From: Tannerellaceae bacterium
Lineage (GTDB): Bacteria; Bacteroidota; Bacteroidia; Bacteroidales; Tannerellaceae
Length of the DNA stretch: 7,021 nt
Assembly (NCBI GenBank): GCA_031284275.1
Contig: JAITAD010000052.1
Span: 1 to 7,021 of the forward strand
Reading direction: 5' to 3'
In this document: in pieces, positions 1 to 5,811 of the stretch
Position numbering within the stretch: the stretch's first letter is position 1
Layout of the letters: each line of letters opens with the position of its first letter
Made by a program: the position numbers and the translations under genes
The notes under the pieces: model-generated
Database searches by the model: none
Told to the model about the DNA's origin: nothing
The model's input: only the letters and a program-made list of their open reading frames with translations

Positions 1-1427
1 ACTCCACTCCTTTTGCCAACGGCGTATTCTTCCTGAATGAGGAGAGTTACCCCGATGCCGGATCGCTCAACTTCCTCCGTCTTGGCGCAGATGGACGTGC
101 CGACGCTTGGGACTACAACGTCTACCGGACCGCTAACGCCGGCCGACACCTCGGTACCACTGCGCAATACGGGGTCGGTTACCACCACAAACTTTTCTTC
201 ATCCACAAACAGCCCGGCGCTTACCACCTCACCGCTGTCCGTGTCGACGACCTCACCGCCTGCGATACCGTTTGGACGGCCGACGGCCTTCCTGCTTCCG
301 ACGGCCGTTTCTACCTGCCGCTCTCCGACACTTCCGGCCTCGAAGCCACCTCCCGCGGTTTACTCTTCTACGACTTTGTCCATCACACCATCACCCCCGT
401 CCCGTCTGTTCCGCTCGCTCCCGAACCCGTCGGTTTCGACTGCGTAGGGCAACTCGGTACCCTCCGACTCGTCGGCGACCGCATCTTCGCCGTCCGTCAG
501 GACACCGGTATCCTTGTTCTCAACGCCAGAACCCTTGCCCTCGACACCATCCTCACCGGACACCGTGACACCACCATTACCTCCACCCCTACCTCCCTTT
601 ATGCCTCTCACCTTCACGACAACGCAGCCACCGCCATTCATACCCTTCTGCACATCGACCCCTACACCCTCGTCCAGACCCCCATAACCATCCCCAACGG
701 TGTCCCCACCCCTGCAAGCGATGACAATCTCTACGGTACCGGCTTCAACCATTGGAGCTTTTGGCACGCCGACCCCATCTCCGCCATCCCTACTGCCGGC
801 ACCGATACGCTCTGCTGGATACTCGGCAACACAGCACAAGCCACCGCACTCTACCGTTTCGACCCGCTCACTGCCACCGGAGATATTATCCTCCGCCTCG
901 ACACTCTCACCATCGCAGGCGAGCAGGGGTGGCATTTCTACGCTTCCGGCTTCGGCTTCCACCCCGAAACGGGCGAGTTGTTCGCTGCCCTCCAACAAGG
1001 TTATTCCGATAGCTGGGCTGCTCTCCAATTCGATGTACGAACAGGCAATGTCATCGCTACCCTCCCTCTTGCTCCCCACGGATGGTATACCGCCATGCCT
1101 GTCTTTGCCGATCCCGCCGCAAGCGAACAACCTGATGGAAAGCCTGTAGTCCCCGGTGACGAACCGCCCTCCGCTCTCTTCGCCGCCACACAAACTCCTC
1201 CCGCCGCCGTACACTACGCCGATGGCATCCTCCATATCCACCGCCTTAGCGGTTATACCTTGCAAGTCTCTGCCCTCAACGGACGCCCCCTCGCCCATCT
1301 CCACCCCCGCACCGACACCGAGCAGTTTGCCCTCCCTCTCTCCCCCGGCATCTACATCCTGCACGCCCTCCCCTCTTCCCCCTCCCCCCTCTCCTTGAAG
1401 TTCCTCGTCCCCACTTACCACCGCTAA
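1..1427 (+). CDS. Secreted DUF5074-like beta-propeller protein with C-terminal T9SS sorting-type domain (5' end missing)
   Basis: The frame is open from base 3 to the TAA at 1425-1427, giving 474 residues; the start lies outside the window. The N-terminal part reads FANGVFFLNEESYPDAGSLN, then a LGTTAQYG segment and FFIHKQPG. This resembles Bacteroidetes DUF5074/YncE-like surface proteins, which are predicted beta-propellers. Repeating units (for example LYRFDPLTATGDI and LQFDVRTGNVIATLPL) fit propeller blades, and a closing YTAMPVFAD segment is typical of the family. A Pro-rich linker (about residues 380-402) leads to the last 72 residues, with VHYADGILHIHRL, VSALNGRPLAHL and FALPLSPGIYIL. 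That pattern matches a type IX secretion C-terminal sorting domain, so the protein is probably exported through T9SS and held at the cell surface. Some related propellers (BtuG) bind corrinoids, but nothing here identifies a ligand. The coding strand is strikingly pyrimidine-rich with C-ending codons, and the sorting domain carries a Pro/Ser insertion near its end. Fold and export call: fairly sure. Ligand: unknown. Confidence 0.8.
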   Translation, partial: STPFANGVFFLNEESYPDAGSLNFLRLGADGRADAWDYNVYRTANAGRHLGTTAQYGVGYHHKLFFIHKQPGAYHLTAVRVDDLTACDTVWTADGLPASDGRFYLPLSDTSGLEATSRGLLFYDFVHHTITPVPSVPLAPEPVGFDCVGQLGTLRLVGDRIFAVRQDTGILVLNARTLALDTILTGHRDTTITSTPTSLYASHLHDNAATAIHTLLHIDPYTLVQTPITIPNGVPTPASDDNLYGTGFNHWSFWHADPISAIPTAGTDTLCWILGNTAQATALYRFDPLTATGDIILRLDTLTIAGEQGWHFYASGFGFHPETGELFAALQQGYSDSWAALQFDVRTGNVIATLPLAPHGWYTAMPVFADPAASEQPDGKPVVPGDEPPSALFAATQTPPAAVHYADGILHIHRLSGYTLQVSALNGRPLAHLHPRTDTEQFALPLSPGIYILHALPSSPSPLSLKFLVPTYHR

Positions 1428-1451
1428 CGGATAAGGTATTCAGAAAGTTGC

Positions 1452-1459
1452 TACTTTTG
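1452..1459 (+). promoter_or_regulatory. Possible Bacteroidetes -7 promoter element for the restriction-modification genes
   Basis: TACTTTTG matches the Bacteroidetes sigma-ABfr -7 consensus TAnnTTTG exactly and lies about 95 bases upstream of the methyltransferase ATG in the intergenic gap. No convincing -33 TTTG box is visible at the expected spacing (around 1429-1433), so the match may be fortuitous. If it is used, transcription would start near 1465 and give a leader of roughly 90 bases. Confidence 0.3.
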
Positions 1460-1478
1460 GCGATGGTAGAATAACCCG

Positions 1479-1501
1479 TTTCCGAGAGATTTCGTCGGAA
1501 A
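1479..1501 (+). other. Small hairpin-forming inverted repeat in the leader upstream of the methyltransferase gene
   Basis: TTTCCGA at 1479-1485 and TCGGAAA at 1495-1501 are perfect complements across a 9-base spacer. There is no following T-run, so this is not a convincing terminator for the upstream gene. It would lie in the untranslated leader of the restriction-modification transcript if the 1452 promoter is real. Stems of this size occur by chance, and no function is claimed. Confidence 0.25.
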
Positions 1502-1553
1502 GTAATGGTTTTGAGGAAAAAGCAGACGAACGGGCTGATATTGACAGAACAAA

Positions 1554-2456
1554 ATGGGCTTGGCAAAAACAGGAAGTAATCATAAAGCAGCGCCGCCGAT
1601 ATTGAAAAGCAATAAGCCTAAAAAGCTTATTGCTTTTGGTTGGTATGGAGGAAAGTTTTCACATCTTGAATGGTTGTTGCCTTTGTTGCCTAAATGTTTT
1701 CACTATTGTGAGCCATTCGCAGGTTCCGGTGCTGTATTATTGAATAGGGAACCATCGCTTGTCGAAACGTATAATGACATAGACGGTGAAGTTGTCAATT
1801 TCTTCAAAGTCTTACGGAAGGAAAAGGAAAAAATGATAGAACAGATTGCTCTAACACCTTTTTCAAGAGAAGAGTTTGGAAGAGCTTGTAAAATAGAACC
1901 CGACCTGCCCGATATTGAACGTGCAAGGCGTTTCTACATTCGAGCACGACAAGTTAGAACAGGATTGGCGCAGACCGCTACGATAGGTCGGTGGGCGAAT
2001 TGTAAAAATACGAGCCGCTCGGGAATGAGTGGAGTTGTAAGCCGTTGGTTAGGTGGTGTTGAACAGCTTGAATATATTGCGGAACGGTTATTGAGGGTTC
2101 AAATTGAAAATAGGCCTGCTATAGACGTTATCAAATTGTATGACAGTAAGGGAACGTTATTCTATTGCGATCCGCCATATATTCACGAAACGCGAGGCGA
2201 CACAAAAGCCTACGGATTTGAAATGAAGGATACCGCCCACATCGAATTGGCAAAAATCCTCAATTCGGTGGAAGGGCTTGTTGCTGTTTCCAATTATGAA
2301 TGTGAATTGATGGAAGAATTGTATCCTGTCGGGAAATGGACTAAAATCTATGCGCCGAAAAAAACCATACATTCAACAAAAGGAGTCCGCCAAGAGGTGT
2401 TATGGGTTAATTATGACTTGAAAATGAATCCGAATGAGAATTATTTTACTATTTGA
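1554..2456 (+). CDS. D12-class (Dam-like) adenine-N6 DNA methyltransferase of a type II restriction-modification system
   Basis: The product is 300 residues, normal to slightly long for D12-class enzymes, which transfer a methyl group from S-adenosylmethionine to adenine N6 in a short DNA target. Visible motifs are motif X GWYGGK (29-34), the SAM-binding motif I EPFAGSGA (53-60), the acidic NDID (74-77) and the catalytic motif IV DPPY (206-209). The region between motifs I and IV, with RQVRTGLAQ and SRSGMSGVVSRWLGG, is where the target-recognition part normally lies. The target sequence cannot be read from this. The ATG at 1554 is the only in-frame ATG before motif X; a TTG at 1602 (codon 17) would give a more compact N-terminus and is a real alternative. 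The gene is AT-rich, unlike its flanks, which suggests horizontal acquisition. Its stop meets the endonuclease start, so the two are expected to be co-expressed, with the methyltransferase made first. Confidence 0.93.
   Translation: MGLAKTGSNHKAAPPILKSNKPKKLIAFGWYGGKFSHLEWLLPLLPKCFHYCEPFAGSGAVLLNREPSLVETYNDIDGEVVNFFKVLRKEKEKMIEQIALTPFSREEFGRACKIEPDLPDIERARRFYIRARQVRTGLAQTATIGRWANCKNTSRSGMSGVVSRWLGGVEQLEYIAERLLRVQIENRPAIDVIKLYDSKGTLFYCDPPYIHETRGDTKAYGFEMKDTAHIELAKILNSVEGLVAVSNYECELMEELYPVGKWTKIYAPKKTIHSTKGVRQEVLWVNYDLKMNPNENYFTI
1605..1637 (+). repeat. Perfect 13-bp inverted repeat (terminator- or operator-like hairpin) inside the 5' end of the methyltransferase gene
   Basis: AAAAGCAATAAGC (1605-1617) is exactly complementary to GCTTATTGCTTTT (1625-1637), with a 7-base loop between them. 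A-tract on one side and T-tract on the other give the look of a bidirectional intrinsic terminator or a protein-binding operator. It covers methyltransferase codons 18-28, just after the alternative TTG start at 1602 and just before motif X. Plausible roles are attenuation, translational control of the methyltransferase, autoregulatory binding, or chance in AT-rich coding sequence. A perfect 13-bp repeat with a short loop is unlikely by chance in 7 kb. The structure is directly visible; the function is inference. Confidence 0.75.
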
Positions 2457-2464
2457 AAATGAAT
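2418..2464 (+). repeat. 12-base direct repeat spanning the methyltransferase/endonuclease junction
   Basis: TTGAAAATGAAT occurs at 2418-2429 and again at 2453-2464, 35 bases apart. The second copy contains both candidate start codons of the endonuclease (TTG 2453, ATG 2459) and the methyltransferase stop (TGA 2454-2456). The first copy lies in the last codons of the methyltransferase in a different frame from the endonuclease. It may be a local duplication scar, a binding site, or coincidence in AT-rich sequence. Confidence 0.5.
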
Positions 2465-3586
2465 AATATTGATCCGAAAAATATTTTAGAAAGTCTGTAT
2501 GAAGTGGCAAACGATAATTCGAGCAGTCAATTCACCAAGTCCGATGAATTGTATGAAAGAATAGCTTTTATTTGCCGTTGTAATACTAATAAAGCACCTA
2601 TACGTTTTTTAATCTCTTGCCTGCTCGCCAAACTACACAGGCCGGAGGTGGATATTCGTAAACCTTACACGGAAATCGAAGGAGACGACACCTATTCGGG
2701 GCGTTTTTATGATGAAAGATTCGTAGAGCCATTTGTACATAAATATAATTTGCCCTATAACCCTACTACGGCCTACTTGACCCCTGCTTTTCGTAATCTT
2801 GATCGTATTTTGACAATAGACCTTGTTTTGGTAGGCAAACCAAGAAAGGTATATGTTTCTACCCTTGAAGTATTGAATACGGTTTATTCAGGATTGGAAA
2901 AGGCAGAAAACGTGTTGCAGGAAATTATACGTTTGTTATTGCTAATAAAGGCAGAAGATGAAAAACGGATGGAACAGCTGATTTCTGATTTGAAACAAGC
3001 AGATATATTGACTCTTTCAAGTGAAGAAATTGTTACGTTACTCACGCAGCACTTGAATTGTAAACATTCAAGTCGTTTACCTGTACTTATGATTGCGGCT
3101 GCCTATCAAACCGTAAAAGATAGGATACGTGAGAAAAACAAAACGCTTGAATCTCATCATGCAGCAGATAAACAAACCGGTTCGATTGGCGATGTGGAAA
3201 TATGCTTGGCTGATGATAATAAAATTGTAACCTGTTATGAAATGAAAGATCGGCGAGTTACAAAGACGGATATTGATATCTCATGCGCCAAATTGTCTTC
3301 TTCTGAAGATAAAATTGACAATTATATTTTTATTACAACCGATGTCGTTGAAGCAGAAGTTTCCGAATATGCGAAAAGTCTATATGAAAAAATAGGAATT
3401 GAATTTGTCGTATTGGATTGTACCGGTTTTATTCGTCATTTTCTGCATTTCTTTCATAGACAAAGAAATGAGTTCTTGAATATCTATCAATCAATGGTCT
3501 TGTCCGAATCGTCAAGCGCAGTTTCTCAACCTTTGAAAGAAGCGTTCTTGGCATTGAGGCGAGTGGCAGAAGGCGACAGAAGGTAA
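2459..3586 (+). CDS. Type II restriction endonuclease, PD-(D/E)XK type, SacI-family-like
   Basis: The product is 375 residues from the ATG at 2459; a TTG at 2453 overlapping the methyltransferase stop would add two residues, and ATG is preferred. It is predicted to cut DNA at the target protected by the adjacent methyltransferase. The likely catalytic core is GDVEI (D245) followed by CYEMKD (E261, K263), the D...ExK arrangement of PD-(D/E)XK nucleases, preceded by HHAADKQTGSIGD and followed by DNYIFITTD. The C-terminal third (EFVVLDCTGFIRHFLHFFHR and SAVSQPLKEAFLALRR) and the 375-residue length resemble, from memory, proteins annotated as SacI-family restriction endonucleases. Family name moderately sure; nuclease role supported by both motif and position. 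GAGCTC specificity should not be assumed. The gene is strongly AT-rich like the methyltransferase and ends 17 bases before the convergent ABC ATPase gene, with no clear terminator in between. Confidence 0.82.
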   Translation: MNNIDPKNILESLYEVANDNSSSQFTKSDELYERIAFICRCNTNKAPIRFLISCLLAKLHRPEVDIRKPYTEIEGDDTYSGRFYDERFVEPFVHKYNLPYNPTTAYLTPAFRNLDRILTIDLVLVGKPRKVYVSTLEVLNTVYSGLEKAENVLQEIIRLLLLIKAEDEKRMEQLISDLKQADILTLSSEEIVTLLTQHLNCKHSSRLPVLMIAAAYQTVKDRIREKNKTLESHHAADKQTGSIGDVEICLADDNKIVTCYEMKDRRVTKTDIDISCAKLSSSEDKIDNYIFITTDVVEAEVSEYAKSLYEKIGIEFVVLDCTGFIRHFLHFFHRQRNEFLNIYQSMVLSESSSAVSQPLKEAFLALRRVAEGDRR

Positions 3587-3603
3587 GCGGGGGGAGAATA
3601 ATG

Positions 3604-4395
3604 CTAATGGTCATTTAAGATACTGTTCAAACGTTCGCCGAGGCGGAGGTGGTGGCGGAGGGTGTCTAATTGGCGGTGCTGCTCTTCCAGAGCGGTGAGC
3701 AGGGACTTTTCGTCGGAGGTGGTGCGGAGGATATGGCGGATGCCGCCGCCGCTGATGACGAGACGTTGGTCGGCCATGAGGGCGAGCATCGGGTCGTGTG
3801 TGGCGATGAGGACGATCTTCTCTTTGCGGATGAGCAGTGAGAGGGCAGAGCGGCGGTCAATGCCGGCGTTTTCTATCTCGTCGATCAGGACGATGGGCGA
3901 CTCGCTCAGGAAAGCGACGTCGGCAATCATCAGTGCCCGTGACTGTCCGCCCGACAATGCCGTTAGCGGCATCTCCTCCGTCAGCGGTTCGCCGGCCAAC
4001 AGGTTCGCCTGCGTCACGACGGTCGCCGCAATATCTGCCACAGCTTTGGCAGGAACGGTCGGGGCGGTTTCAAGAGAGCGGCTCTCGGCGTGCAGGCGGA
4101 GGAACTCGCCGACGGAAGCGTCCATCACGAAGTTCATGTTCTGCGAGAGTTGCGCCACCAATTTTCCTGCTGTGGCGAAACGCTCTTCCTCTTCGGGAAC
4201 GGCTCCGTCCACCAACACCCGCCGCTCCGTCGGCGTATCTCCCTGCGCCAACCACTCGATATCCGCCAACAGCCGGCTCTTGCCCGACCCCGTCGGCCCT
4301 ACGATGGCCGTCACGCTGCCGGCACACAGCTCCAGACGTACCGCTTCGGGCTGTCCCTTTTTGTCTTTCCCACCGATGACGGTAATCTGTTTCAT
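3604..4395 (-). CDS. Stand-alone ABC-type ATPase coupled to rarA
   Basis: The 263-residue product has all motifs of an ABC nucleotide-binding domain: Walker A GPTGSGKS (33-40), a probable Q-loop in AQLSQNMNF (81-89), signature LSGGQ (147-151), Walker B IVLIDEIE with D172/E173, and switch His200 in ATHD. The last 35 or so residues (ALEEQHRQLDTLRHHLRLGERL) look helical and may form a coiled coil. No membrane segments are present and no permease gene is adjacent, so it is either the ATPase of a transporter encoded elsewhere or a soluble ABC protein. Its ATG (4395-4393) overlaps the rarA stop as ATGA, so translation is very probably coupled to rarA. This suggests co-expression but not necessarily a shared process. 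I recognise the superfamily but not a specific named family or substrate. Confidence 0.88.
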   Translation of the reverse strand: MKQITVIGGKDKKGQPEAVRLELCAGSVTAIVGPTGSGKSRLLADIEWLAQGDTPTERRVLVDGAVPEEEERFATAGKLVAQLSQNMNFVMDASVGEFLRLHAESRSLETAPTVPAKAVADIAATVVTQANLLAGEPLTEEMPLTALSGGQSRALMIADVAFLSESPIVLIDEIENAGIDRRSALSLLIRKEKIVLIATHDPMLALMADQRLVISGGGIRHILRTTSDEKSLLTALEEQHRQLDTLRHHLRLGERLNSILNDH

Positions 4396-5672
4396 GACGG
4401 GCTCTCTTCTTTGTCATCCTCAACTTTCCGAAGGCGTAACCCCTCGCTGAGTTTACGTTCGGCGGGATTGTCCTGAGGTGTCCAAAGGCGGGCGCCGAGC
4501 AGCTCGGGCGGGAGATAGTCCTGCGGCACATAATTGCCGGCATAGTCGTGAGCGTATCGGTATCCTTCGCCGTACCCCAACTCGGCCATGAGCTTGGTCG
4601 GTACGTTACGCAGGTGGAGAGGGACGGGGAGGTTGCCCGTCCGCTCGACCAGCTCCTGCCCGACGCCGATAGCCAGATAAGCCGAGTTACTCTTAGGGCT
4701 GGCGGCAAGGTAGACCGTCGTCTCGGCCAGAATGATACGCCCCTCCGGCCAACCTATCTTACGCAAAGCGTCGAAGCAAGCGTTCGCCAACAGCAAAGCG
4801 TTAGGGTTGGCCAAGCCGATATCTTCAGCGGCGAGGATGAGCAGGCGGCGGGCGATGAACTCGGGATCTTCGCCGCCGGCAACCATACGGGCGAGCCAAT
4901 AGACGGCGGCGTCAGGATCGCTGCCGCGAACGGACTTGATGAAAGCCGAGATGATGTCGTAATGCAGCTCCCCCCCTTTGTCGTAAGCGGCAGGATTAGC
5001 CTGAAGTCGTTCAACGACTTTCTCGTTCGTGATATCCACCTCCGCCGCCCCTTCGGCTTCGACCACCAGTTCGAGGATGTTAAGCAACTTGCGCCCGTCG
5101 CCCCCCGCATAACGCAGCAGAGCGTCCGTTTCCGTGAGACGTACATGTCGGGTACACATAACGCTATCCTTGTCCAAGGCGCGGTGCAGGAGGGTGAGTA
5201 ACTCCTCCTTGTCCAGCGGGTGCAGGATATAAACCTGACAGCGAGAGAGCAGTGGGGAGATGACCTCAAAGGAAGGGTTCTCCGTCGTCGCCCCGAAGAG
5301 GGTGACGGTACCTTTCTCTACGGCGCCGAGAAGCGAATCCTGTTGAGATTTGCTGAAACGGTGTATCTCATCAATGAAAAGGATAGGCGTCCCACCGAAG
5401 AAGCTGCCGCTTCGGGCACGTTCAATCACCTCGCGGACATCCTTCACACCCGAACTGATAGCGCTCAGGGTGAAGAAAGGAGCGTTCAGGCGCGCTGCGA
5501 TAATCCGCGCCAACGTGGTCTTCCCTACCCCCGGAGGCCCCCAGAAGAGCAGCGACGGAGCGCGTCCACCGTCCAGCATCTTGCGCAGTACGCCGTCGGG
5601 GCCTACCAGATGACGTTGCCCGACGTAATCGTCAAGCGTCGTCGGCCGCATCCGTTCCGCCAGAGGTTCCAT
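4392..5672 (-). CDS. rarA: Replication-associated recombination protein A (RarA/MgsA), AAA+ ATPase
   Basis: The product is 426 residues, the usual size for RarA, an AAA+ clamp-loader-like ATPase that acts at stalled replication forks and DNA ends. It opens with MEPLAERMRPTTLDDYVGQ, the standard N-terminus of the family. Walker A is GPPGVGKT (45-52), Walker B LFIDEIH with D101/E102, sensor 1 GATTEN (127-132) and the arginine-finger region SRC (R144). The C-terminal MgsA-type tetramerisation domain is complete, with AAEDIGLANP, YLAASPKSNS, VPLHLRN and the terminal NYVPQDYLPPELLG block. The ATG at 5672 is chosen over a TTG at 5705: it matches the family N-terminus, and it starts 7 bases after the in-frame stop at 5680-5682 of the extended upstream peptidase frame. 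The stop overlaps the ABC ATPase ATG. Confidence 0.97.
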   Translation of the reverse strand: MEPLAERMRPTTLDDYVGQRHLVGPDGVLRKMLDGGRAPSLLFWGPPGVGKTTLARIIAARLNAPFFTLSAISSGVKDVREVIERARSGSFFGGTPILFIDEIHRFSKSQQDSLLGAVEKGTVTLFGATTENPSFEVISPLLSRCQVYILHPLDKEELLTLLHRALDKDSVMCTRHVRLTETDALLRYAGGDGRKLLNILELVVEAEGAAEVDITNEKVVERLQANPAAYDKGGELHYDIISAFIKSVRGSDPDAAVYWLARMVAGGEDPEFIARRLLILAAEDIGLANPNALLLANACFDALRKIGWPEGRIILAETTVYLAASPKSNSAYLAIGVGQELVERTGNLPVPLHLRNVPTKLMAELGYGEGYRYAHDYAGNYVPQDYLPPELLGARLWTPQDNPAERKLSEGLRLRKVEDDKEESPS

Positions 5673-5679
5673 CGGCCGG

Positions 5680-5811
5680 TTATTCGGGGCGAGGAGCAGT
5701 GGCAACCCACGTGCGGAGGCGGGCGAGGGCTTTCTTACGCAGGCGCGGAGGCAAGGTACGGAGGCGCGTGGTATGGTCGCAGCGGGGAGCGATGAGCCAG
5801 AGGCGGTTCAC
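5680..5811 (-). pseudogene. Displaced C-terminus of the S37 peptidase beyond an in-frame stop
   Basis: Immediately after the TAA at 5814-5812, the same reading frame continues for 43 codons to a second TAA at 5682-5680. It reads NRLWLIAPRCDHTTRLRTLP, then a basic helix ending in LRTWV. This resembles the expected C-terminal end of S37/PS-10 peptidases, where a (G)SH-type catalytic His segment, an R-x-x-LP motif and an amphipathic helix ending in W-(L/V) follow the GE-x-DPW Asp motif. The probable catalytic His is the 13th codon after the stop (codon 406 of the joined frame). No good independent start precedes it (only GTG directly after the stop), so it is best read as the tail of the upstream gene. 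Confidence 0.8.

Noticed and set aside
360..1421. A 353-codon open frame on the minus strand, antisense to the secreted protein gene
   Set aside because: It is Gly/Glu/Val-rich low-complexity sequence, the reverse reading of a pyrimidine-rich coding strand. The + frame shows family-like motifs and a T9SS-type sorting domain.
3587..3603. Possible bidirectional terminator between the convergent endonuclease and ABC genes
   Set aside because: The 17-base gap has a G6 run but no stable inverted repeat or T-run that I can support.
4496..4508. CCGAGC/GCTCGG short palindrome in rarA
   Set aside because: Six-base arms with a 1-base spacer in GC-rich coding sequence are expected by chance and cannot form a normal hairpin loop.
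4070..4708. Overlapping 212-codon minus frame across the rarA/ABC junction
   Set aside because: It is out of frame with both well-supported genes, with an Arg/Ser-rich composition typical of a shadow frame.
5673..5705. TTG start for rarA adding 11 residues
   Set aside because: The extra residues overlap the extended peptidase frame and do not resemble RarA. The ATG at 5672 gives the standard RarA N-terminus.
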